A stretch of 5,006 bases of DNA from Planctomycetaceae bacterium (GTDB taxonomy: Bacteria > Planctomycetota > Phycisphaerae > Phycisphaerales > SM1A02), in contig NSIA01000048.1 in assembly GCA_002737585.1 (NCBI GenBank), forward strand, positions 5,888 through 10,893, given 5' to 3'. Shown here piece after piece: positions 1-5,006 of the stretch (positions are counted from its first letter, which is position 1; each line of letters begins with the position of its first letter). Position numbers and translations under genes: made by a program. The notes beneath the pieces are model-generated. The model saw nothing but the letters and a program-made list of their open reading frames with translations, did not search any database and had not been told where the DNA came from.

Positions 1-437
1 CGTTCGTGCGTCTTGCCCTTCAGGTTGAGGTCGGCGGCAGGCACCCCCAAGATGTGGGACAGATTGGCCACCACCTCTTGCTTGCGCCCACCCAGTTTGG
101 GGCGCTCGCAAATGACCGTCATATCCATATTTCCAATGGTCCAACCGGCGGCATGCATGCGGCGCACGGCCTCTTCAAGGAATATTCGGCTTGGGCGTCC
201 ATCATTCTCGGGCGCAGTGTCTGGAAACAATTGCCCGATATCCGGAGCACCAATCGCACCCAGGATGGCGTCGGTGACCGCGTGCATCAACACGTCGCCA
301 TCGGAATGCGCCACCGGTCCACGATCATGTTCGAAACTCACTCCACCCAGTACAAACGGACGACCGCTGCCATGCGGCGCGCATGGTTCCAGCCGGTGCA
401 GGTCATATCCGTGACCGATGCGATATTCGGCGGACAT
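1..437 (-). CDS. ispF: 2-C-methyl-D-erythritol 2,4-cyclodiphosphate synthase, C-terminus cut by window edge
   Basis: IspF cyclises CDP-methylerythritol 2-phosphate to MEcPP with loss of CMP, a cytosolic step of the MEP isoprenoid pathway. Translating the minus strand from ATG 435-437 gives 145 residues before the edge; the family is usually about 155-160, so only a short C-terminal piece is missing. It opens RIGHGYDLHRL, with metal ligands D12 and H14, then LGGV (30-33), AHSDGDVLMHAVTDAILG (43-60) with third metal ligand H52, DIGQLFPDT (66-74), ERPKL (111-115) and NLKGKTHE at the cut end, matching the conserved LKxKTxE region near the CMP site. An extra stretch of a few residues (about 17-27) sits between HRL and LGGV. 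The start lies 3 bases after the lipoprotein stop, so it is probably co-transcribed. No clear Shine-Dalgarno sequence precedes it. Family call is very secure. Confidence 0.96.
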   Translation of the reverse strand, partial: MSAEYRIGHGYDLHRLEPCAPHGSGRPFVLGGVSFEHDRGPVAHSDGDVLMHAVTDAILGAIGAPDIGQLFPDTAPENDGRPSRIFLEEAVRRMHAAGWTIGNMDMTVICERPKLGGRKQEVVANLSHILGVPAADLNLKGKTHE

Positions 438-440
438 CGA

Positions 441-989
441 TTACGTGTCCGATGACTGGCGGTCGGTGCGAGGCGCGCGCGGCTGTGCCACGGGTCCGGG
501 CGTATCGCTACCTGCTTGCATGCGGTAGGACTCGTCTGGGCGCGCCTGCTCCGGGGCAGGGCGGTAGCTGACAACAATCTTGCGGCACGCGGCGCTTGGG
601 CAACTGAGGATGTTCTCCAGGGTGCCGGTTTGCGTCCCCTTCTTCCACAGCGAGTACATCATGCGTGCCGGGCGGTTGACCGGATCGTCGCCACCGTCAG
701 CTTCAAAGTTGAAGGTCAACTGCTTGCCCGGCGGGATTTCCATAATGAAGAACGGCGTGCCATTGGGATGGGTCGGCGAGCGGTCGCAGGAGTTGAGCAC
801 CGTCACCGTGGTCGGCAGTAACTGCGTCGACTCATAGGTGAAGCCGCCGTCGGTGTGCGGCATGAAGCCACCCGAGGTGCTGTAGCAGCCCGTCACGAAG
901 GCACTCGCCATGATGACCGAAGAGGTCAAAAGTGCGGTGGCCGCTATGCGGCGCGGAAAGGGTCGATCGGTAGCAGCGTTCATAGCCAT
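441..989 (-). CDS. Putative lipoprotein of unknown function
   Basis: This 182-residue protein was not recognised. It begins with a basic n-region (RPFPRR, 9-14), a hydrophobic stretch (about 15-33) and a good lipobox V32-T33-G34-C35, so signal peptidase II should cleave before C35, leaving a lipid-anchored mature protein of about 148 residues. The mature part is Gly/Thr-rich at first, then looks beta-rich (TTVTVLN, FFIMEIPPG, LTFNFEADGG, KIVVSYRP), and has three further cysteines at 68, 130 and 135 that could form a disulfide. The last 40 residues are a Pro/Arg/Asp-rich, probably disordered tail. ATG at 989 is used; a second ATG two codons in (981-983) is equally possible. An AGGA overlapping the murD stop could be a weak ribosome site. 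It lies 13 bases after murD and 3 before ispF, which suggests an envelope-related role, but no function can be assigned. Confidence 0.85.
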   Translation of the reverse strand: MAMNAATDRPFPRRIAATALLTSSVIMASAFVTGCYSTSGGFMPHTDGGFTYESTQLLPTTVTVLNSCDRSPTHPNGTPFFIMEIPPGKQLTFNFEADGGDDPVNRPARMMYSLWKKGTQTGTLENILSCPSAACRKIVVSYRPAPEQARPDESYRMQAGSDTPGPVAQPRAPRTDRQSSDT

Positions 990-1002
990 TTTGTCGGCAA
1001 TC

Positions 1003-2406
1003 CTACAGAGACTTCACCAATGCCGCGAAGGAATCGCCCCGGTGCTCATAGTTGGTGAATTGCCCCCAACTTGCACAGGCGGGTGACAGGAGCAATACAT
1101 CGCCGGGTTGTGCCCGTGCGGCGGCCGCGCGCACCGCCTGTTCCAGTGTTCCGCAATCGACCGCCGGCGGAGCAGGCGCCAGTTGCGGCGCAGTCGCCCC
1201 AATCGCATAGAGGCCAGCAAGTTGCGGAGCCAAGTCGCGGATCGCGGACAGATCAACCTTTTTGTCGTAGCCACCAGCGATCAAGTGAATGCGCCGCGGA
1301 TCAGGAAACGAAGTAATCGCTAAGAGCGTGGCATCCGGGGTGGTGCTCTTGGAATCATTGAAGCAACGCATTCCGCCGTGCGTTCCCACCAGTTCCAACC
1401 GATGCGGCAGTGGGCGGAATTCGGCAACTTTCGCCACCAACTGTGCGCGGTCAGGCGTTTGACCCCCCGAGCGGATCGCCGCCTCTGCCGCGAGCACCGC
1501 AAGCCGCGCATTCCGGCGTTGGTGCTCGCCCGGTACGTATGGAAGATCGATGGACGTCAGCAATGCCGCACACTCTGCCGCGGTTGGCACCGCCGCGCCT
1601 TCCCACCACGTACCGCCCGTTGCGCGCGCAACGTCCGCGGCCGCTGCCGGCTGCTCTTCCGTAAAGAGCGAAACGAACGCATCGCCCGCTCGTTGGCCGC
1701 GCCGTATGCCCGACTTGCTCATGACATAGTGTTCAAACGAACCGTGCCAGTCCACATGATTTGGAGCCAGGTTGGTGAGCGCTGCAACGCGCGCCGCCCA
1801 CGGTTCCAGCCCGGCCCATGCGGCGCCATCGGTGAGCCACCACAACATGGCGCTTGACAGTTCCAGCACCGTCCACTCGCCAGGAAGGCGCGGCGAACTC
1901 AGGATCGACCCGCCGATATTTCCCGCAAGTTGTGCGGCGCGCCCGTCATCGTTCAGAATGAGGGTCAGCATGCTTGCCGTACTACTCTTGCCAGCGCTTC
2001 CAGTCACCGCAACCGTGCGATCGCGGTGAAGTGTGTCCACTGCCAGCCTGATTTCCGTGGTCACCGGCGTGCCTGCGGCGCGCGCTGCGTTCAGATAGAT
2101 GTTGTTCCATGGCGTTGGAACGGCGGGGTTGGCAATCACCAGGTCGGCATTCACAAAGTCCGCTTCATCATGGCCACCAAGTCGCAGCGTCACCGATCCA
2201 TTGGCAATGGCCCCAGCCAATTCCACAAGTGGGCGCGCTAACTTTTCAGCAGGATCCCGGTCAGTGAGCAGTACTTGCGCGCCACGCTTCACAAGCCAAC
2301 GCGTGACTCCCAGTCCACCGCCAAACTGCCCGAGCCCCATGACGGTGATGCGGCTGCCGTTGAGTGATTTCGGAAAGGGCTTCATAGTCTGCATCCGTAC
2401 ATCCAT
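1003..2406 (-). CDS. murD: UDP-N-acetylmuramoyl-L-alanine--D-glutamate ligase
   Basis: MurD adds D-glutamate to UDP-MurNAc-L-Ala using ATP, the second amino acid step of the peptidoglycan stem peptide, in the cytosol. The 467 residues show the three Mur-ligase domains: an N-terminal Rossmann domain (VMGLGQFGGG, 22-31; IANPAVP, 91-97); the ATPase domain with P-loop GSAGKSST (136-143), the Mg-binding ELSS (182-185), NHVDWH (216-221) and the probable carbamylated lysine K231 (YVMSK); and a C-terminal domain with HRLELVG (335-341), NDSKSTTPDA (350-359), LIAGGYDKK (375-383) and LLSPACASWGQF (439-450). E. coli MurD is about 438 residues. ATG 2404-2406 is the longest start; Met8 (ATG 2383-2385) gives the more usual MKPFPKSL opening and is a real alternative. 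The P-loop has Ala138 where Asn is normal. It follows the ABC ATPase gene by 51 bases, which hold no clear promoter or hairpin, and precedes the lipoprotein by 13. No other mur or fts gene is present. Confidence 0.96.
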   Translation of the reverse strand: MDVRMQTMKPFPKSLNGSRITVMGLGQFGGGLGVTRWLVKRGAQVLLTDRDPAEKLARPLVELAGAIANGSVTLRLGGHDEADFVNADLVIANPAVPTPWNNIYLNAARAAGTPVTTEIRLAVDTLHRDRTVAVTGSAGKSSTASMLTLILNDDGRAAQLAGNIGGSILSSPRLPGEWTVLELSSAMLWWLTDGAAWAGLEPWAARVAALTNLAPNHVDWHGSFEHYVMSKSGIRRGQRAGDAFVSLFTEEQPAAAADVARATGGTWWEGAAVPTAAECAALLTSIDLPYVPGEHQRRNARLAVLAAEAAIRSGGQTPDRAQLVAKVAEFRPLPHRLELVGTHGGMRCFNDSKSTTPDATLLAITSFPDPRRIHLIAGGYDKKVDLSAIRDLAPQLAGLYAIGATAPQLAPAPPAVDCGTLEQAVRAAAARAQPGDVLLLSPACASWGQFTNYEHRGDSFAALVKSL

Positions 2407-2457
2407 GGCGCGCCGGTTCCGTGGCGTGCCGCGTCAGTGAGCGAGTATCCGCCGACG

Positions 2458-3381
2458 TCAGCGCGAAGGCGTGATTGACGGCGACGCGGGCATGTGCCCA
2501 AGCAATCCCATCAAATCATCGGAATAACTGGTGAGCGTGCGCCGATCGGTGATCGGTCCAAACGCATCGCCGCGAACGAATTGCCGAACAATGCGATCAT
2601 CCTCCGGCATCACCGCGGCTTCATCCTTGCTGACGCTGCGAATGCGCTCGTAATCAGCGCGTGGCGCAATCTTCAGGCAGCGCCCCTTATCAAGCATCAC
2701 CATGCGGTCAGCAATAGTGAAGGCACTATCCATTTCATGCGTCACCACTACGCTGGTCACGCCAAGTTTCTTAGTGAGCGTCAGAATCAGCTGATCAATC
2801 TCCGCGCTCGTCACTGGATCGAGACCAGCACTTGGTTCGTCATAGAAAATGATTTCTGGATCAAGTGCCAATGCACGCGCTAGGCCAGCGCGCTTCTTCA
2901 TACCGCCGGAAATCTGCGCGGGGAATTTGTCAGCGTGCTCGCGCAGTCCAACGGCTTCCAGTTTCATCTTGACCTGCAGATCAATGAGATCGCCCGGAAG
3001 GTCAGTCAGCTCGCGCATGGGTAACGCCACGTTCTCAGCAATCGACATCGACTGATAGAGCGCCGCGCTCTGAAACAGAATGCCAAACCGCTTGCGCAGT
3101 GCGTCGAGGTTTGCTTCGCTTGCAACAGCAATGTCTTCGCCAAACAGGCGGATCTTGCCACGCGTCGGAGTAATTGCTCCGATCATCAGGCGTAGCAGGG
3201 TGCTCTTGCCACATCCGGAACCGCCCATGATGACCAGCGTCTCGCCGCGCCGCACCTTGAGGTCAAGCCCGCTCAGTACGGTCTGGCTACCGAACTGCAT
3301 GAGCAGGTCGTCAACTTCGATGACCACCTCTTGGTCAGGGGCGGGGGTCTGCGGCTGGCTGCTCGGGGTCGGTGCGTTCAT
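2458..3381 (-). CDS. mlaF: MlaF/Ttg2A-type ABC transporter ATP-binding protein
   Basis: This is a cytosolic ATPase of the MlaF/Ttg2A family, which drives MCE-type lipid transport between inner and outer membrane with the permease MlaE. With ATG 3379-3381 it has 307 residues. Seen in order: Walker A GGSGCGKST (53-61), Q-loop Q104 in LFQSAALY, signature ISGGMKKRAGLARAL (157-171), Walker B IIFYDEPSAGLDP (177-189) and switch H215 in VVVTHEM. The LFQSAALY and SGGMKKR forms are typical of MlaF rather than amino-acid or metal importers. About 18 Pro/Ser/Gln-rich residues precede the domain, and a tail of about 30 residues follows the usual RQFVRGDAFGPI end, making it longer than E. coli MlaF (about 269). 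This start overlaps the upstream membrane-protein gene by 47 bases. GTG 3325-3327, just past that gene's stop, is an alternative. An in-frame ATG at 3475-3477 is rejected because its added residues look like out-of-frame coding. No MlaE, MlaD or MlaB gene lies nearby. Confidence 0.9.
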   Translation of the reverse strand: MNAPTPSSQPQTPAPDQEVVIEVDDLLMQFGSQTVLSGLDLKVRRGETLVIMGGSGCGKSTLLRLMIGAITPTRGKIRLFGEDIAVASEANLDALRKRFGILFQSAALYQSMSIAENVALPMRELTDLPGDLIDLQVKMKLEAVGLREHADKFPAQISGGMKKRAGLARALALDPEIIFYDEPSAGLDPVTSAEIDQLILTLTKKLGVTSVVVTHEMDSAFTIADRMVMLDKGRCLKIAPRADYERIRSVSKDEAAVMPEDDRIVRQFVRGDAFGPITDRRTLTSYSDDLMGLLGHMPASPSITPSR

Positions 3382-4066
3382 CGTCAGGGAACACGATACG
3401 CGTTCCGTCGGGGAGGTCGAAGCAGAATCGGCGCACCAAGATGGCGGTGACCGCGTCCACACCCACGGGGCGCTCAAAGGTCACCTCAAGCGGGACGCGG
3501 GTCACCCCGGAATCCTTGCGGAACACCGCGACATATAGGGCGCGCATTTCCCGTTCCGTGCGCGCGACGGGTTGGGTAGTCCCGGTGACTGCCGGGGTGC
3601 TGGGAGCAAGTTCCACAGCGTCCAGCGTGCCGCAGCGTTCCCGGAGCGGCGCAATCCACTCGTTGATGGTGGCGGCGGTGGCGTCTTTCCCTGGACCAGC
3701 CATCTGCAGCCGGAACTGTTCGGCGTCACCCGTCCACGCCGCTTGCAGCGCGGTACTGGGTCGAGCCGTTAAATCTACAAATGATCGATAGATCCCATAC
3801 GCCGACGCCACCATGATGGCACTGGCAATAAACCCGAGGACGATGCCACCCCACGCAAGCCCGCGTCCAAGCAGGTTCGGACGACCACGGAAGCGAAACA
3901 GTGCCACAACTCCCAAGAGCGGCGCCAAGATGCTGCCGATCGGAAGCACCGAAAGCACGATCGATGCCATCGCTAATCGACTCCAGCGCACCGGACCATC
4001 GTCGCGTGTTTCCGAATCAGGGAGTGGCGAGGGCATTGACGTTGAAGGAATCGCGTCGGTATTCAT
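3335..4066 (-). CDS. DUF4190-like membrane protein with soluble C-terminal domain (downstream member of pair)
   Basis: This 243-residue protein has no recognised specific function. A Pro/Ser/Asp-rich cytoplasmic N-terminus (1-27) leads into two hydrophobic segments, about 31-57 and 70-92, separated by a basic turn (RFRGRPNLLGRG). That Leu/Ile/Gly-rich arrangement resembles the DUF4190 family of small membrane proteins. The remaining 150 residues are soluble, probably outside the membrane, with a helical start, an INEWIAPLRERCG segment and later strands (ALYVAVFRK, VPLEVTFERP, AILVRRFCFDLPDG); the two cysteines might pair. The end is Asp/Glu/Pro-rich. The shape recalls small cystatin-like anchored domains, but I cannot name one. 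It starts by ATGA overlap with the stop of the upstream paralogue, implying translational coupling, and its end overlaps the ABC ATPase start. The reading frame is secure; the family call is moderate. Confidence 0.82.
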   Translation of the reverse strand: MNTDAIPSTSMPSPLPDSETRDDGPVRWSRLAMASIVLSVLPIGSILAPLLGVVALFRFRGRPNLLGRGLAWGGIVLGFIASAIMVASAYGIYRSFVDLTARPSTALQAAWTGDAEQFRLQMAGPGKDATAATINEWIAPLRERCGTLDAVELAPSTPAVTGTTQPVARTEREMRALYVAVFRKDSGVTRVPLEVTFERPVGVDAVTAILVRRFCFDLPDGTRIVFPDDERTDPEQPAADPRP

Positions 4067-4749
4067 GGTGTGCTCGTATCCGGTAGCGGCGCAGCGGGCG
4101 CAAGCGTTGGTGGGGTGGTGGGTCCAGCATCCGCGGCAGGCAACTGCACCCGCACACCCGCAAATTCCACTTCGATGGATCGAAGCACTAACTTGGGCGG
4201 CAAGGTTGCCGGAACCGTTGCAAACGTGGCGTTACCAAACACCGTGCCGCGCTCGCAACTGGCATTAAATGCGGTGGAAACAGTGGGGTCGGTCAATCCT
4301 TCCACGCTGCGGCGAGTCACGGTGACTTGCCGCACTGCACCGGCCTGTGCTGCAATCTGCCGCGCAAACTGCGCGCGTTCGTTCTCCGAGGGTGGGGTGC
4401 TTCGCTCGTCCCACTCCGCCGCTACGGCGGGCAGCACGGTCAGGCTCGCTTCAATGGAAACTACCGCTTGCTCTTCCATCGACTCTTGCACTTCCGTTTG
4501 CAATTCGCCGAGCAGCCAGCCTTCGGTGAACAGAATTCCGGTGGCAATCACCATGGCCGCAATCGCCAGCCCGTTGCCGGTACGCGCTACGCCCGGCCGC
4601 CGAATGCGCCGCAGCGCAATGGCCGCCAACACAATTGCCACGAGCCCGGTGAGTGGGCACCAACCCAGCACCAGCGCCACCAAGAAGGCGGCCAGTGCCA
4701 TGGGTTCCAAGCGCGGGCGATCGGGGGAGTTGGGCGCGGGATCTGCCAT
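4063..4749 (-). CDS. DUF4190-like membrane protein with soluble C-terminal domain (upstream member of pair)
   Basis: This 228-residue protein has the same plan as its downstream neighbour. A short polar N-terminus (PAPNSPDRPR) is followed by a long hydrophobic segment (about 17-46), a basic turn RRIRRPGVARTGNG (47-60) and a second hydrophobic segment (about 61-75). The pattern of small and aliphatic residues around a basic R-R-I-R-R-x-G turn is that of DUF4190. Residues 80-228 are soluble: a Glu/Gln-rich, possibly helical stretch (ELQTEVQESMEEQ), a middle part with EWDERSTPPSENERAQFARQIA, strands such as VRQVTVTRRSV and LVLRSIEVEFAGVRVQLP, and a Pro/Thr-rich tail. ATG 4747-4749 is chosen; it starts only 28 bases after the terminator hairpin and has no Shine-Dalgarno sequence. 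It is the first gene of the presumed operon. The two C-terminal domains are not obviously alike in sequence. Function unknown. Confidence 0.82.
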   Translation of the reverse strand: MADPAPNSPDRPRLEPMALAAFLVALVLGWCPLTGLVAIVLAAIALRRIRRPGVARTGNGLAIAAMVIATGILFTEGWLLGELQTEVQESMEEQAVVSIEASLTVLPAVAAEWDERSTPPSENERAQFARQIAAQAGAVRQVTVTRRSVEGLTDPTVSTAFNASCERGTVFGNATFATVPATLPPKLVLRSIEVEFAGVRVQLPAADAGPTTPPTLAPAAPLPDTSTP

Positions 4750-4777
4750 CGGGGTGGCAACTGTAAGCCGAATTCAA

Positions 4778-4810
4778 CAACGCCGCCCGGCGCATGGCCG
4801 GGCGGCGTTG
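4778..4810 (-). terminator. Probable intrinsic terminator of the dockerin-repeat gene
   Basis: A perfect 14-bp GC-rich stem (4778-4791 pairing with 4797-4810) closes a 5-base loop (4792-4796). In the minus-strand direction it is preceded by an A-rich run (GAAGAAACT) and followed by TTGAATTC, a weak T-tract. It lies 46 bases past the stop at 4857 and before the start at 4749, as expected for a terminator that separates the two genes. The poor U-tract leaves termination efficiency uncertain. Confidence 0.8.
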
Positions 4811-4856
4811 AGTTTCTTCAGTCACGCGCTGGGGGCATGCCCCGCGCTCAATCGGA

Positions 4857-5006
4857 TCAGCCCCAGCTGCCCATCATGAAGCCGAGATCCGCGCCGTTCA
4901 CCACGCCGTTGAGATCCAAGTCAGCAAGGCATCCAGGGGTGCTGCCGGGGCAGAGGCCCCAATGTGCAAGCAGGATCCCCAGGTCGGCGCCGTTCACAAC
5001 GCCGTT
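4857..5006 (-). CDS. C-terminus of an exported-type protein with dockerin-like repeats; N-terminus outside window
   Basis: Reading the minus strand from the edge to TGA 4857-4859 gives 49 residues. They hold two copies of NGVVNGADLG (visible residues 1-10 and 33-42), 32 residues apart, each followed by a Trp-Gly ending (LLAHWG, MMGSWG). The second copy is complete and fits an EF-hand loop with ligand positions D29, D31, N33, N37 and D40 and a Gly at position 6, as in type I dockerin repeats, so calcium binding is likely. Such double repeats at the very C-terminus are common in secreted or surface proteins of Phycisphaerae-type planctomycetes, where they may serve as a sorting or docking tail. 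The catalytic or main domain lies outside the window, so the product cannot be named. It is separated from the downstream operon by the hairpin at 4778-4810. Confidence 0.88.
   Translation of the reverse strand, partial: NGVVNGADLGILLAHWGLCPGSTPGCLADLDLNGVVNGADLGFMMGSWG
4891..5006 (-). repeat. Dockerin-like coding repeat, two copies 96 bases apart
   Basis: The 20 bases at 4891-4910 and 4987-5006 match at 19 positions and are offset by 96 bases, exactly 32 codons. They encode the NGVVNG core of the two dockerin-like units. The spacing preserves frame, so this is a protein-level duplication rather than a mobile or regulatory repeat. The first unit is cut by the window edge. Confidence 0.85.

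Noticed and set aside
6..455. Plus-strand open frame of 149 codons at the left edge
   Set aside because: The minus strand across the same bases encodes IspF with its metal-binding residues; the plus-strand frame is its shadow.
1378..1857. Plus-strand open frame of 159 codons
   Set aside because: It lies wholly inside murD on the other strand; its Arg/Cys-rich translation has no recognisable domain, while the murD frame shows all expected motifs.
2407..2414. GGCGCGCC palindrome just before the murD start
   Set aside because: An 8-base GC palindrome is expected by chance in GC-rich DNA, and no flanking structure suggests an operator.
3382..3477. Upstream extension of the ABC ATPase to ATG 3477
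   Set aside because: The added 32 residues are Trp/Ser/Pro-rich and lie within the coding region of the upstream membrane protein in another frame; no MlaF homologue pattern supports them.
4451..4825. Minus-strand open frame of 124 codons overlapping the terminator
   Set aside because: It runs through the hairpin and out of frame across the DUF4190-like gene; its Arg/Gly/His-rich translation looks like an out-of-frame shadow.
4070..4879. Plus-strand open frame of 269 codons
   Set aside because: It is antisense to the DUF4190-like gene, runs through the terminator hairpin and into the dockerin-repeat gene, and has a Ser/Arg/Ala-rich composition with no motif. The minus strand gives coherent proteins over the same bases.
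1..5006. Search for CRISPR arrays, tRNA or rRNA genes, insertion sequences and attachment sites
   Set aside because: The bases are almost fully occupied by coding sequence on one strand. The only sizeable repeat noticed is the in-frame dockerin-like one, and no transposase or integrase motif was seen.

Overview
The window reads as part of a bacterial chromosome from the phylum Planctomycetota, most likely class Phycisphaerae. The best clue is the right edge, where a minus-strand gene ends in two copies of a dockerin-like motif (NGVVNGADLG) spaced 32 residues apart and finishing in a Gly-Ser-Trp-Gly tail. This style of C-terminus is common on exported proteins of Phycisphaerae-type planctomycetes. 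The moderately high GC content, Pro/Ser/Thr-rich protein tails and start codons with little or no Shine-Dalgarno sequence fit that assignment. It remains an inference, because there is no rRNA or other marker gene here.

Every supported gene lies on the minus strand, so transcription runs from high to low coordinates. In that order: (1) 5006-4857, the last 49 residues of an exported-type protein with dockerin-like calcium-binding repeats; (2) 4810-4778, a perfect 14-bp hairpin that probably ends that transcript; (3) 4749-4063 and 4066-3335, two membrane-anchored proteins of related layout (DUF4190-like double membrane segment plus a soluble C-terminal domain), joined by a 4-base ATGA stop/start overlap; (4) 3381-2458, an MlaF-type ABC ATPase of lipid transport, whose start lies inside the preceding gene; (5) 2406-1003, MurD, the peptidoglycan precursor ligase; (6) 989-441, an unrecognised small lipoprotein; (7) 437-1, IspF of the MEP isoprenoid pathway, cut by the window edge before its C-terminus.

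Gaps from 4749 down to 1 are -4, -47, 51, 13 and 3 bases, so genes 3-7 look like one operon. The shared theme is the cell envelope: phospholipid trafficking (MlaF), peptidoglycan (MurD), isoprenoid precursors that also supply the undecaprenyl carrier (IspF), and three surface or membrane proteins of unknown job. MlaE, MlaD and MlaB partners are absent, and murD is not among other mur or fts genes. No mobile element, CRISPR array, tRNA, rRNA or riboswitch was seen. There is no gene-free stretch longer than about 110 bases. I see mainly ordinary housekeeping genes. The least explained parts are the DUF4190-like pair fused positionally to the lipid-transport ATPase, and the lipoprotein between murD and ispF.
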